From: Ypsolopha sequella
Taxonomy: Eukaryota > Arthropoda > Insecta > Lepidoptera > Ypsolophidae
Assembly: GCA_934047225.1 (NCBI GenBank)
Contig: OW203988.1
Coordinates: forward strand, 3,630,229 to 3,694,228
Reading direction: 5' to 3'
Length of the DNA: 64,000 nt
Every line of letters starts with the position of its first letter. Positions within the stretch are counted from its first letter, which is position 1. The notes below the pieces were generated by a model, which did not search any database, was not told where the DNA came from, and saw only the letters and a program-made list of their open reading frames with translations. The translations under genes were made by a program, and so were the position numbers. Below are positions 1 to 11,834 of this stretch, piece by piece.

Positions 1-66
1 CACATCTTTATTTATTATGTTTTCTTCCCCCTTCCACACTGCACTCCAACCTATCTCTCATCAAAA

Positions 67-826
67 GGTGCAAGATGGCGAGAAATTCAAAAAGCGCCGA
101 ATTTGTGAAATGATTTCAGGTAAAAACTGTTTTCGATGAAATGGTAACTGTTTATTTATAGAAAAGTGTATAAACTTAGTTTTCTTTACATGAAAGACGT
201 CTGTAATTCCCTCTTTTTTTATTTCCACTTAAGATAAAAAATTATATCAATTCAAGAGGTGCAAGATGGCGAGAAATTCAAAAAGCGCCGAATTTGTGAA
301 ATGATTTCAGGTAAAAAATGTTTTCGATGAAATGTTAACTGTTTATTTATAGAAAAGTGTTTAAACTTAGTTTTCTTTACATGAAAGACGTCTGTAATTC
401 CCTCTTTTTTTATTTCCACTTAAGATAAAAAATTATATCAATTCAAGAGGTGCAAGATGGCGAGAAATTCAAAAAGCGCCGAATTTGTGAAATGATTTCA
501 GGTAAAAAATGTTTTCGATGAAATGTTAACTGTTTATTTATAGAAAAGTGTTTAAACTTAGTTTTCTTTACATGAAAGACGTCTGTAATTCCCTCTTTTT
601 TTATTTCCACTTAAGATAAAAAATTATATCAATTCAAGAGGTGCAAGATGGCGAGAAATTCAAAAAGCGCCGAATTTGTGAAATGATTTCAGGTAAAAAA
701 TGTTTTCGATGAAATGTTAACTGTTTATTTATAGAAAAGTGTTTAAACTTAGTTTTCTTTACATGAAAGACGTCTGTAATTCCCTCTTTTTTATTTCCAC
801 TTAAGATAAAAAATTATACAACTTGC
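67..826. repeat. Tandem array, four copies of a 191-bp unit
   Basis: The same 191-bp segment recurs with starts near 71, 262, 453 and 644, and the copies are almost identical. Each unit holds the block caagatggcgagaaattc followed about 30 bases later by ttcaggtaaaa, which looks like a start codon in a good context and a splice donor. The frame from that ATG closes after 12 codons. The last copy breaks off at about 826. High identity suggests recent or homogenised expansion; function is unknown. Confidence 0.95.
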
Positions 827-1319
827 TAAACTTTCCGTAAAAACGAGGCAATATTCACGGTATCCTGACAGCTATTATTATTATGCGGTGTTTCATCAAA
901 TTTTACTTTTTAGGCTGTGTAGAGACGTAGTTAGATGTTGCTAGATAATATATGTGAAAAAAAAATTGAGAAAATAAGCTGTTGATTTCACATTCAGTTT
1001 TTACCCTTTGTATGAATTTCAAGAAAAATCCAGGCTTAATGTTTTGGGAGGGGCTTCAGTTCGTTTTTAGGCCCACGTTCGTGCTCAGACGAATAGCTAA
1101 CAAAACCGTCTTAGCCGACTTCTACGTACGCCTGAAACAAACGTGCTGAAGCACACAATATGGCCGACCAACAGATAACCTTAATAGAGGGAACTCACCA
1201 CACAACTGTCAGCTGAATCGTATTAGTATGATGCAATACTATGATGGGAGATTATCTCTTTCACCCTATAATTATGAACATGTTGTGTTTATTTTTGCGA
1301 AATACATCGCTATGAATAC
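827..1319. other. Gene-free stretch
   Basis: I see no coding frame, hairpin or family repeat that I can support here; the sequence is AT-rich with short A-runs near 958. Confidence 0.5.
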
Positions 1320-1324
1320 TCTAA

Positions 1325-1540
1325 ATATTATTTAGAGTGCATTACAAACTAGAAAATATCAACCAGAAACAAATCCAAAGACAAGAATATGAAAAAATTC
1401 CCCGGGCCAGGATTCGAACCTGTGACCTCTTGTTATCAAGACAAGCGCGCTACCAATTGCGCCACCAAGGTTCACATAACGCCCTCGTGAGCGTTCTGTA
1501 TGTGCAGTACAAGCTAGTATATCAAGCAGATTCAAAAATA
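1325..1540 (-). mobile_element. tRNA-derived SINE copy (family 1)
   Basis: On the minus strand, 1480-1405 carries an A-box-like ggcgcaattggtag and a B-box ggttcgaatcc, with a recognisable anticodon arm. The two acceptor strands do not pair, so this is a SINE head and not a working tRNA gene. The flanks (attacaaact... on one side, cgctcacgaggg-like on the other) recur in the two copies at 30.95-31.4 kb, which defines the body of the family. Pol III promoter activity is inferred from the boxes only. Confidence 0.75.
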
Positions 1541-1794
1541 ACAGTGGACAAGTATGTACATGTTACCGGCCAAACCCGATTTTAGGACAAACTAGTTGGG
1601 CCTAGGCCAAAGTGGTTTTGCATTGTCATTAAAAATAACCTTGAAGCATTTTCTGCGCTGAAAGATTTCCAAAAAACTAGCCAAACTACGAGTAGTTTGT
1701 CCTAAAATCTTGTTTGTCCGGTAACATTGAGTAACATATATAAAGTTCTGACCCAGACTTCAATGGACTAAAGCTATCTATGAGAAATGAATTT

Positions 1795-2050
1795 TGACCG
1801 CATCTGTGATCTAGTGGTGCGAGGTCGTGGGTTCAAATCTTGTAGGGGCTCATTTGTGTTCGGTCTGCGTGCTTTGGAAACTGTTGGTCCAATTTGTGTC
1901 CGAAGTACGATAGTGTGCTCAACACCTATCGGGCTGGGACTTAGTAATCGTCGGTGAAACGTGGGGGTACTACGATTGTGAACCGTGACTGCATTTCACT
2001 GGAATTCAAGTCGTGACGACGTATAATATTTATAAATTCACCAAAAAGAC
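1795..2050 (+). mobile_element. tRNA-derived SINE copy (family 2)
   Basis: A tRNA-like head at 1800-1850 contains the B-box-like gggttcaaatc. It is followed by a body with the diagnostic block taatcgtcggtgaaacg near 1946, and by a tail near 2015 ending in cgtgacgacgtataatat. The same body occurs in four other places in the window, on both strands. Divergence between copies suggests an old family. Confidence 0.75.
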
Positions 2051-2060
2051 AATACTAAGG

Positions 2061-4264
2061 TCTGTACATTGAGTAATTGTGCGAAATGGGTTTGACTGTT
2101 TTTTTTTTTTGGCTGAGACTAAATATTAGGTAAATTTTATTTGACTGAGACCAAAACTATAATTTTTCACAATTTTTGTCTATCTGTCTCTTTTTGGTTA
2201 TTAACATCGAAGAGACCCTGGTCAACATAAAGATGAGGGTTGATCAAATACTGCCAAGCCGAAAACTGACCATTATTTAAAATCACTTTCACGCGAGTGA
2301 AACCGTGGACAGAAGCTATTCTTCACATGTACAGTAGAGATTTGTATCGTATATCATTCACTACTATAGAGACTAACTTAGTACAGCAAGTGTATAGCTT
2401 GACGTGACCTCCACTGTACCTGTTTTGTTTTCAATATTTAAGCTAATCTGCACAGCAGTTTATCAGCTAGATAAGCAACAAAGTAGAGTCGGCAAGAGAA
2501 GCAAAACAATTTAGGGATCTTCAAAGAAATATGAGAGCAATGACTCTTCCATAATCTTGAACAAATGAAGGAGATTACGATTACTATTCAATTTGAAGGG
2601 TTCCGTATCTGAAACAATCGTTGGGTGCTCACTGTCCGACGGGCGTATTTGTTTACCCATTCACAAAACGTTTTGGGTATTTGAATAACGCTTGTCGTCC
2701 ATTAAGGGTGAGAATTATTTGTTTAGGGTAAGGATTTGCTTAGGACAAGTAAGGAATTGAAATGTCTTTACTGTTCTGGCTTTGTTTGATGTATCTCGTG
2801 CGTTGTCTAATAAGTAGGGCAGGTTCAATAATAAGTAGGGCAGGTTCAATAATATGCGAGGCTTTCACAATATAATATGTGGGAGAATTAGACATGAGTT
2901 CAAATCGGAACGTTTTCCATAGAGCGTTTGCGTTGGTGTAGATTAATATCAAATCATATACTAACCTGTGGTCTTATTAAAAACCTACTCTGTGTCAACA
3001 GTTTTCGGCGGGTTTTTGTCTTTTTGACAGCGCGCGCCGGGTCGATGCCAATTTTGTGCCCGTTGATACGATTATTAGATTTATTAGACGAGAAAACCTT
3101 CAGAATATGATGGAAGAGAGTGAAGAAGATGATGATGATGATTACTGTCCTTCTGCCTCGTATATAAAATAAAAATGAAAAGATTTTTATTTAACAGAAC
3201 ACAACACAAAACACATGATACTTAAAGACTATTTAAGATTAGACAGGTTCTGTTGAAAAGGTCGGTGACTCAGCTTTTGTCCCTAAAGCCAGAAGCAAAG
3301 GGACGCTGTTATTCTGTCACTACCGAATAATAACTATATCGCACCCATAGACTATATAATTTATTAAGTATTCTAAGAATCAAAGAGTAATTCTACTTAA
3401 ACATACAAGTTACTACAAGAATTATTTTTAAAAATTAATTAATTACCGTTTTCGTTTATTCCATACAGGCTGTTAAGATAATAAACTTTTTTCTTAAAAC
3501 GGGGTGTGCAACTTTAATATGAACAACTATTTTTAAGTTTCACCAAGCGCTGACAATTGCAAGTATAAATTTAAAACATTTTGTTATTTAGAACGTTTGG
3601 TTTGAAGGGAAAAGGCTTAAATTAACAACCAGTATAAACCCAAACAAACCAATAAACTTATTTTAAACTCAATAAAATAAACACGCATTTTGCCAATTAT
3701 TCAATCATACGCATTACATAATAGGTTTGCGTTTCAGTACACTTCAAGTTTTTAAAAATCTACACCCAAAATATATTGAACTCAAAAGAGCAAGTGTTTT
3801 TAAAATCTTATATTCACATTTTCCCTAACACCAGTCTGCCAAAAAATATCACCTTTAAGCTACTAACCTTTATCACTCAACAACCTATACTTGTACATAA
3901 TGCGAAATCAGTTCCCAAAAGGAATTGAGGTGAAAGACTTCAGTATCAGTGGATCAATAGCTTAGGTCAGAGCCCTTGGGACTTTGGGACACAATGTCGG
4001 TGACAATGCAACCTTTCAATATAAAAGAATAAGGTTCCGTGGATTTTTTATTGGATTTTAAAGGGAAATAATTTCTTCTTCACGGTAAAATATAGATTCT
4101 TCTCCTCGTAGATTTGCTCTCAATTCGATTTGACTTTGACTACTTCTATGGCTTAGTAGTTCAGTCTCAGCTTAGTAAAACGGAGGTCGAAGGTTCAAAT
4201 AAGAACACGGTATTGGGACATCATATTTTGTGCCCAGGCTGCGCATGATAATATGTATACTATT
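2061..4264. other. Long gene-free stretch
   Basis: No gene is supported. There is a T-run near 2100, a 19-bp local duplication (aataagtagggcaggttca) near 2810-2850, and a GAT microsatellite near 3126-3145. The segment near 2386-2425 shares 'gacctccactgtac' with 30520-30543, so it is probably a piece of a dispersed repeat. Confidence 0.5.
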
Positions 4265-4317
4265 ATATTATGTAGGTATACTATTTATTAATCGTTCTAT
4301 TTGATAGTTTTCTTGTG

Positions 4318-4378
4318 GTTCCTTGATAATGCTGAAATGCGAAACCGGTTGGATTTGTTGTCAATCAATCAATCAATA
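4318..4378 (+). repeat. Dispersed repeat end with ribozyme-like hairpin motif
   Basis: The block ttgataatgctgaaatgc followed by gaaaccggttgg matches the ends of the 39.6-39.9 kb palindrome. A short hairpin sits between TTGATAA and GAAAC, which resembles a hammerhead core with two changed core bases. The segment ends in a (TCAA)n run near 4362-4377, as retroelement tails often do. Family membership is inferred. Confidence 0.45.
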
Positions 4379-4396
4379 TCGGCTGTAATATTGACC

Positions 4397-4615
4397 TGCT
4401 CAGAAAATTAAACCACATGCTCTACAGATTATATGGAACCATTTTCATAGAAAACTTTTGAAACAACGCGAAAAAATATTCACTTTTCCATAGAAAATGA
4501 CGAAAAGCTATAAAAAAATGTATGGGGAAGTTAATTTTTAAGCATTGTTTGAAACGTTTTTCTATGAAAGTGGTTCTGTGTAATCAGTAGAGCATGTGGT
4601 TTAATTTTCTGAGCA
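4397..4615. mobile_element. Palindromic MITE
   Basis: The first 30 bases (tgctcagaaaattaaaccac...) reappear inverted at the right end, and similarity continues inward through the aaaacgtttc-like arms, leaving a short loop. No coding capacity is present. The right end abuts the next element, sharing the bases gca. The source transposase family cannot be told from this copy. Confidence 0.8.
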
Positions 4616-4781
4616 GTGGGTCTACCGCGTAATTCTCATTTTCATCAACATCAACTTGAGATTGAAATTTGACGTGCGTGCGACGACACCCGCCTAACAT
4701 GCCATCTCTTTTGCACGCGTTGAATTTCGCATGCATTTGCTTGAAGTTGATACAAATGACAATTACGCGGTAGAGCCCCTG
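4614..4781 (-). mobile_element. 168-bp MITE with ggtagac/ggtagagc termini, copy 1
   Basis: The ends read CAGTGGGTCTACCGCGTAAT and, on the other strand, CAGGGGCTCTACCGCG. Two more copies, at 12646 and 43879, have exactly the same length. The centre holds an imperfect palindrome (gcatgcgaaattcaacgcgtg). It lies in the opposite orientation to the other two copies and has no reading frame worth reporting. Confidence 0.85.
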
Positions 4782-6060
4782 GTCATTATTACACCCTGTT
4801 TATTTAAGCGTCCAAATAATGAAATTTTCCACAGAGAATTTAGCTTTAAATTCACAAAAACTTGATGTGTGTCGAAAATTATTTATGGAGCAGATTATAC
4901 CTAACAAAATCTGTTATATAGTATATTATTTTCGTACATTATATCTAGTTATATCATTATATCGAGTTATTATTGGGCGGTATAATTATTTCTCACATTT
5001 CATTACAAATCAGAAAAATCGACCCTTAACCCATGGTCTGCGTACATTAAAATAATTAAATATAACAATGGTATCAATTGTTTCGATCCTCGACTACATA
5101 AATGAGAGGTTAAAGAACTTCTTTAGTTATACGGATGGACATGCACACAGACGGACAACAAGGCTTCCAAAAGACAATGTTATGTACATCGACAGACCCC
5201 TAAAATGATACGCAAAGGTATATCTGTACACCATATTCAGTGTAACAGAATAACATTGTTTCTTAGTTTGTGTACATAGTTGCAGAAACTCCAACGGTAC
5301 TATCGAAAAACAATGCTGCTAAAATCACATTAGTGAAGACTATCTTCTTTAGACAAAATTAAATTCTAAACTTGTTACTATAGAGTTGAAATTATATTGA
5401 GATGGAAATAAAAGCCATTTACAATATTCTTAATCGCTGTAGTAGTTTTGTTTGCACAATATTGGATTTCGGAAGTTGAGATTTGGTCTGTGGTTGAAAC
5501 TTGATCTTAATAGCTTCAGCTTTAAAGTGTAATTTGGGTTGTTTATGTTTTAATGCGAATGCAGTTTTTGGCCGCCCACTGAGAGCAGTCGAGGTGATCA
5601 AAACAAATCATCAGTTTTAAGGATGAGCGCACACTTGTTTATTACTTTACCTAAAAAGAAACCAAATATCCAAAACACGTCGTTACACGCAAACCTCCAT
5701 ATAAACGGTGTCAACACATTGTGGGGTGTCTATTCTATGGAATGTTATTATAATATTTTTGGCTGAGTCCATTAACATTACCTAACAATATTTTAACAAC
5801 AAACCCATAAAATACGTTAATGTAACGGTTCTTTACCAAATGTGCCCAATGACTTGTGCTTTTATTGTTTTAGATAAAAACTAAGAATGAATACGAGTCA
5901 AACATCTAAAATGTAATCTAGATTAATAATAACCAAAAATAATGTTTCAAAACGTCCACGTTCTTGCGTGGTTACACCTAAAACCAGACTGAAAGTGTCT
6001 TTCTAATCGCGTCATTAAAAATTATGGAAATTTCTTATAAAGATTTATAAGATTTCTATG
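4782..6060. other. Gene-free stretch
   Basis: Nothing convincing is visible. The short open frames here have no recognisable motif, and base composition matches the surrounding non-coding DNA. Confidence 0.45.
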
Positions 6061-6065
6061 CCATT

Positions 6066-6325
6066 GTACGATTAGTACGCAACAGAACTGCCTCGCTGAT
6101 GCACAGGACGCGCGGCAGCGTCAATGGTCTCCTGAACAATATTGCCAACAGGACTGATAGTTCAATCCTGAGACACTGGGTCTCAGTACATATGGACAGA
6201 GTCCCAAAGTAGTTTAAAATAATATAGGTTATTTATACTAATAGTTAATAAGTTGTTTGTAGTACTAACACCTATGGCCTAGTCCGAAATAAAAATATTT
6301 GATTTGATTTGATTTGATTTGATAA
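6066..6325 (+). pseudogene. 3' end of an L2/CR1-type LINE (fragment)
   Basis: Translation of 6066-6215 gives a C-terminal LINE segment (RTASLMHRTRGSVNG...ILRHW). It aligns with the end of the LINE at 51655-51788 (RSASLMQRVRASANS...IIRHY). A stop follows, then a 3' UTR with 'tatggcctagtccgaaataaa', matched by tatggatgtatgtccgaaataaa at 51870-51893, and a (TTTGA)n tail at 6299-6322. The rest of the element is missing, as expected for a 5'-truncated insertion. The two sites clearly belong to one family. Confidence 0.75.
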
Positions 6326-6933
6326 ATAGTTTCCAGATAATTTAAAAAAATTACAATTAATACTTATGATTGATATATTAATATAAGAATAAAAATATAC
6401 AAAAAAGTATGTTTTCTTCCGCCCCGAATCCACCCCTCTCGCACTGGGTTTTTTTTCGCTTAGAGTGACAAACATTAAATTTAAATAAAGCAATAAGCAT
6501 GCAGAATGAAACGAAAAACGCAAGTATACAAACACCTTTAATCCTTCCGATAGTGACTTGTGACGTATCTTCTGTAGCCAGCCTTATTTTGTCGTACTGC
6601 CTGCAGCCAGCCTCATTCCGAATTGTTCTCAGCGGGGGTGTTGTGATCATGATAATTTAATAGTCATGTGTTGTATTAGCGAAGAGGAATTATTTATCTC
6701 CTTGTTGCTTTTATTGTTTTAATGGATTTGTTGAACACTTTATTTAAAATATGTGTCCATGTATAAATCAATGTCAACAACCCCGTTCTTACATTCTACC
6801 ACTGGCGGGTGCAAAAAAATATGACCGCGTAAAGAAGCGACCCTCCCCTTCCCCCGTCGCTGCAAATTAGAATTATGTACGACTGGGAGTAAACACAAGT
6901 TAGCTGCCGGTCGTACGTACAAATAATGTTATA
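6326..6933. other. Gene-free stretch
   Basis: No gene is supported. A GC-richer patch at 6780-6920 shares 'cgtaaagaagcgac' with 53013-53026, so both may be scraps of one dispersed repeat. Confidence 0.4.
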
Positions 6934-7180
6934 TAAGGTCTTTCAATTTAAATGGAAAGTAATTTAGGAGGTGATTCAGTATCGTTAATACATCACATTC
7001 CACTGCAAAGTACTTGTTTTTGCGCGAACTTTTTCTTCAGTTGTCCATACAAACTGAGTCAGCTGATCGGACCAATGAAAAAAAAGTTCGCGCAAAAAAA
7101 GTGCTTTGCAGTGGAATGTGATGTATTAACGATACTGAATCACCTCCTAAATTACTTTCCATTTAAATTGAAAGACCTTA
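6934..7180. mobile_element. Palindromic MITE, TAAGGTC family, copy 1
   Basis: Arms of roughly 90-110 bp (taaggtctttcaatttaaat...) form an almost perfect inverted repeat around a short centre containing gagtcagctgatcggacc. A second copy is nested in a LINE tail at 29703. The flanks read TA on both sides, compatible with a TA target duplication. An 82-codon open frame inside simply reads through the hairpin and is not a gene. Confidence 0.9.
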
Positions 7181-7182
7181 TA

Positions 7183-7448
7183 TACAAGGTGACTTTTTGA
7201 TCATCGTCCAAATTCATACTGGAGGCTTGATAAGTGATCAGTATCTTGGATCAGTAACAATTTTTGTGAAATTCGTATAATGAAATTTCGGCTTCCCATA
7301 TAAATTCAGTTCCAGTCCCGAGTGAATCACTATGGGGAGTCGAAATTTCATTTTACGAATTTCACCAAAATTGTTACTGATGCATGATACTGATCACTTA
7401 CCAAGCCACCAGTATGAATTTGGACGATGTTCAAAAAGTCACCTTGTA
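7183..7448. mobile_element. Palindromic MITE, TACAAGGTGA family, copy 1
   Basis: The element begins tacaaggtgactttttgatc and ends in its inverse, with arms over 110 bp. It is very similar to the copies carried inside the Penelope-like element at 45.7 and 49.6 kb. No coding sequence is present. Confidence 0.9.
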
Positions 7449-7718
7449 TACAAGGTGAATTTGTGAACATCGTCCAAATTCGTACTTGAGCCTTGGTAAG
7501 TGATCAGCATCATGAATCAATAACGATATTTGTAAAATTCATAAAATAAAATTTGGACTCTCCATAGTAATTCACTCAGGACTGGGAGTGAATTACTATG
7601 GGAAGTCGAAATTTCATTACTTATACGAATTTTACAAAATGTGTTACCAATTCATGATGCTGATCACGTACTGAGCCTCCAGTATGAATTTGGACGATGA
7701 TCAAAAAGTCACCTTGTA
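7449..7718. mobile_element. Palindromic MITE, TACAAGGTGA family, copy 2
   Basis: This copy starts at the base after copy 1 ends, so the two lie back to back. It differs from copy 1 at many positions, so it is not a fresh tandem duplication. The inner arms (cctgagtgaatta around the centre) are self-complementary. Confidence 0.9.
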
Positions 7719-8994
7719 TATGTCGCAGTAAGATAGTTATGGCCGTGATATAATTATATCCCTAGGGATATAATTATATCCCTAGGGATATAGTTATATA
7801 GCGTAACATAGTTATACGAAAGAGGTTCTTATCTATGTTACTAGGGATATAATTATGACACGGTCGCAATCTAGTGATATAAGTATCTTACTAAACTAAT
7901 CTAGTTAAATAGTTATAAATTGACCGAAGGCTGTATAATACAATCATATTACTAGATCAATCTGAGAGGAATATGCCAAAAATTATCAGCTTTTAAAGGC
8001 CAAGGTTTTTTAAAATGTTCGTGTAAAAAGATTATGAATATATATATTTTTTGTTGACTATTCCTTTTTTCATTAATTTTGCAAAATGCAAAATGCAAAT
8101 TAAGTAATAATTGTCATTGTTTTTTTTTTACTATTTGTCATAAAAATGTTGGTGGTAAATAGTAATCTATCTTACTATTTTTCTATATATCGTATAAGAT
8201 CGCTCATTATGCGAATAAAATTTATATTCTTAATTTTTTTTTTCAAAGTCTCTTCTTAATTATTTTTTGATATACATAGGTAAGAAATAGATAAAAGCTA
8301 ATATTCAAATTTAATTCAATCTCCTTGCGATGGATAAATCGCCAAGTGTTCAAACATAGAAATTTATTCATGTCATAGTTTTGTACAATGTGTATAAATA
8401 ATCCACAATAATACCACAAAACACAACTCTCAAGTTGTACAATGTGTACAAATAATCCACAATGATACCACAAAAAAAATGTATTTCTGCACATAGATTA
8501 TGAATTTGTAGATACCTTTTTAACTAAGAGCAATTTTTGAGCGTTATGGTTGTTCTTGTAAATTCGTTCCAAATCATTGATGTAAAATGTTCTGAGTTTG
8601 AAAATCTAATGAACGGGACCTTAATCCTTTCAATTCTCGTTATCTCGAAAACAATAAATCGCAGTCCAGATCGTGGCCCAGATCCATTATACAGATTAAG
8701 ACTGTACCTCACTGAGCCTAGATCATGACCAACTCCAGGCTATCTAGGATTCGTTTGAAGAAATTCGCGCTCTCCTTGTATTGAAAAAAAAAATTTGGTT
8801 TATTGTTTTTTTCTCTATGGAACTTACGTATAAACAATGTACTAATATTTACACTTTTGCCAAAAAAAAAATGTTTTGCACCCTCTTTTTTTTTGGTTTT
8901 CAAACGTTCGCTTCAAGAACGCGGTTAAGAGATCAACTTGATTTTTTTTTTCATAAAATAGGTAATAGAAATATGAAGGTATATCACCTAAATT
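7719..8994. other. Gene-free stretch with two small repeats
   Basis: At 7750-7800 the palindromic block tatccctagggatataatta is repeated in tandem. At 8380-8475 a unit of about 53 bp (ttgtacaatgtgta...ataccacaaa) occurs twice. Open frames of about 60-83 codons overlap these repeats and show no protein family. Confidence 0.55.
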
Positions 8995-9190
8995 CAATAT
9001 TTTTTTCCCTACAAAATATATTTCAGTATTAGCTAAAACACACCAATTTGTTGTTTCGCTGCGTGATCACTAGTATTACGCGTCCAAGAACAAGAGGCCA
9101 AAGAGCCAACATATAATCGCCTCTATGAAAAGCAAATAAAGTATTTGCCATTAGACTTATTGTACTGGACGGGTAATAAAAAAAGTTGCT
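8995..9190. repeat. Dispersed repeat, copy 1 of a 190-bp pair
   Basis: This segment (ttccctacaaaatatatttcag ... ggtaataaaaaaagt) recurs at 12951-13142 in the same orientation with only a few differences. It carries tgcgtgatcactagtattac. It could be an old transposon end or a segmental duplication; no coding frame is shared. Confidence 0.85.
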
Positions 9191-11093
9191 AGAGTGTGCC
9201 ATCTTCTTAAGTAAAACATAAAAAAATAGTTTCCTTTAATTATGTATTTATTTGGAAACAAATGAAAATGATAAAACAGGAACAATTGTCACTGCTTCAC
9301 AATCAAAACACCAGGCAGGAGAAAATAATTTAATTTTCTCTTACAAAAGTCGAGAACCACTCCAAAGAGCAAAGCGTTTCCGTTTGTATGGAAACCAATT
9401 AGGATAATTAAATCTAGCACTTTTAGGGGATTTCCATTTCCAGTTTAACCTGATGCCTAATTTTAATCCAAACCCTCTACAGAATAGCTCAAGCATGAGT
9501 GGTTTCGTCTATGAATGGTTTGCAGGTCCCCATTTTTGTACGGAACCCTCGTGGAGTGTGTCAAGATTCTCGCTCTCAATCTTTTAATGCGTCTATATAT
9601 ATATATAATAGGCTGAAGTGCTTTTTGTACGTCATCGCTGAAGGTTTTTGATGAGACGTTTTTGTGGCAGGTGTGAGGAAAATTGTTAACAAATTAATTT
9701 GATTAATGCTTTTTGTCGGAATTATTACGGGATGTAGTCATGAAAAGTTTGGGAAAAAGAATTAATCATAATGTTAGTGTATTCTATATGTGGTTCTGTA
9801 ACAAACTGCACTTTAAATTTTTAAAAAAGCTAAACCTTAGGATCGTACATACATAATAATCTAGACTAGCATGTCTCCTTTTTTTTTTCTTTTTTTTTTC
9901 TTAGAGAGAATTAAAGAATGAGTGGATGAATGAATGAATACCTACTTGAATTTTAAATTTTACTGCAAGCAATGTATAATCTGGTACCCCGCATTGCTGG
10001 CTTAGCCGAGTTTGGGGACCCCTGGTAACTTAGTTAATTTGTTTCTCAGCATGTACAATTGTACACGTCTCTAGTAATAAGTATAGTTGAATAACAATTT
10101 TTGTAAAAACTCATGCAATAAAATCATTTTGTCTCTCTTTTGTCTCTTGTCTCCTAGTGGGCTAGGATGACATAAACTATTTGCTTCGTCCACATTCATC
10201 AACCGGTTCATACAAGCTGTCCTGGTTTTTGACTTGTGCTTTCTTCGGGATATGGCCAATTTATTCTTCCAGAGTAGCTTGGTAGACCTCTAGCTTCCAG
10301 CAACGCACTATAATATATATTTCTTTTGTAACTCTTTGAGCAGTGACGTGCATAGAACATTTTTCTGGAAAAGCAACCAGAAGATCATGTTTGACAATAA
10401 AAAAAAATGAAAAAATTAAATTACATTTTATTTCTGATTGCTTTTGCGGAAAAATGTTGTATGCACGCCACTGCCGTTGAGTTATCGTTTTTTGATAATT
10501 GGAGAACAATAGATATTTAAGACGATCGCGCGGGTTATTCCATCATTTATATGACCAAAAATGTACTATTGTAACACAATTGTTTATAATGCTTGTGCTC
10601 TTATATGATTCCACTAAATTAGGGCAATTTTGTAACCGTGGCTGTCTTATACATCCTTTTCACTGATGATTTCGTCTTGAAAAACCATCTTACAAAAACG
10701 TGGCGACCTCAAATTTTCCTCCCGCTTGTAGCGTGGTAAGAACTGCTCACGAGTAATTTATCTTCGTTATCAGATGGGTGTGATAATAAAAACAAATCAA
10801 AATAATTACTGGATTTGGAATGCATACAATACCGCAGGACTGAATTTGTAAATTTATGTATTTATGTTTACCTAAAACTCCAGTTTTGCTTAACGACAAA
10901 ATATTTTTACTATGCTTAAATGGCAAAAAGGCTTTTATAAAAATACGCTACTGACTTCGTTTTTTTTTTTTACTTTCAAAAATGCTCTGTGTTACTTGAT
11001 TCAATCAAAATCTACATTAGGGCAACAATGACGCCTCTTCTAGAACGGTTGAAGGGACGAGCTTATACAAGTGCATGTGATTCACTAACTGGG
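9191..11093. other. Gene-free stretch
   Basis: Only scraps are visible: a TA run at 9594-9608, poly-T near 9870-9900, and 10120-10260, which resembles the antisense of a common lepidopteran dispersed repeat (ttcgtccacattcatcaacc). No gene is supported. Confidence 0.45.
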
Positions 11094-11331
11094 TGTTAAG
11101 ATGAAGTCGCGGAAGCCGGAAACTGGTAATAGTACTCGTCCACACGACCAACTTTTACTATGGAGCCAGCTCTCGAGTCACGAAAAATATAATCTGCTGT
11201 TCCATTGAAAAGTTACACACCTACCCACCCGACCAAAATATATGATTTTTCTCGATTTCTCAATTTTTTTCACGAAAAGTAGTAGTTCATGTGTAGTTAC
11301 CGGCTTCTGCATATTCATCGTAACACCCTGT
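11094..11331. mobile_element. Palindromic MITE, GAAGTCGCGGAAGCCGG family, copy 1
   Basis: The left end tgaagtcgcggaagccggaa is answered by ttaccggcttctgcatattca on the right, with complementary inner sequence around tgctgttccattg. A related copy lies at 41261. The right end runs straight into the next MITE. Confidence 0.75.
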
Positions 11332-11332
11332 A

Positions 11333-11588
11333 TACAAGGTGACATTTATTAATTTAGCCAAATTCATACTGAAGACTTGGTAAGTTCTTAGTATCAAGTT
11401 TTGATGATCCTTTTTGTGACATATATAAATATTTTTTTCGATTTCCTATAAAAGTATAAACGCATGTCCAGCTCCGAGTCAATAATTATGGGAGGTAAGC
11501 ATTTTAATTTGCAAAATTAGCAAAACTGTTATCAACAGTAATACCGATTCCTTACCAAGTCTTCGGTATGAATTAATGTTACCTTATA
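11333..11588. mobile_element. Palindromic MITE, TACAAGGTGA family, diverged copy 3
   Basis: Ends tacaaggtgacatttattaa and its inverse at 11565-11588 mark a diverged copy. The inner blocks 'ccaaattcatactgaagact' and 'agtcttcggtatgaatt' pair with each other. Confidence 0.75.
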
Positions 11589-11699
11589 TTCTTCTTGTCA
11601 CATGTATTGATTCCACGCACTACTTGGCTGCCTACCGTTCACTGCGTCCACGCATTATGTCGTAGCCATATCGTAGGATAGATCATTTCATGATCTGGT

Positions 11700-11834
11700 C
11701 ATCTAAAAAGGCCGACTCGGGTGAATCATAAAATGATTTGAAAGTAGGATGGAGTCAGAGTTTTTTCACGTGTGCAAAAGAGACAGCATTAGAGCGGAAT
11801 CGTAATATGTTTCATCCAAAACGGCCTTTTTAGA
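11700..11834. mobile_element. MITE with CTAAAAAGGCCG termini, copy 1
   Basis: A 135-bp unit runs from tctaaaaaggccgactcggg to its inverse cggcctttttaga. A copy of equal length lies at 36980. There is no coding sequence. Confidence 0.8.

Noticed and set aside
1405..1480. A tRNA gene
   Set aside because: The A and B boxes and an anticodon arm are present, but the acceptor strands do not pair, and the segment recurs with a SINE body. The other tRNA-like segments (21.2, 22.2, 31.1, 31.3 and 32.4 kb) fail for the same reason.
6952..7200. 82-codon open frame
   Set aside because: It lies wholly within a palindromic MITE and reads its two arms.
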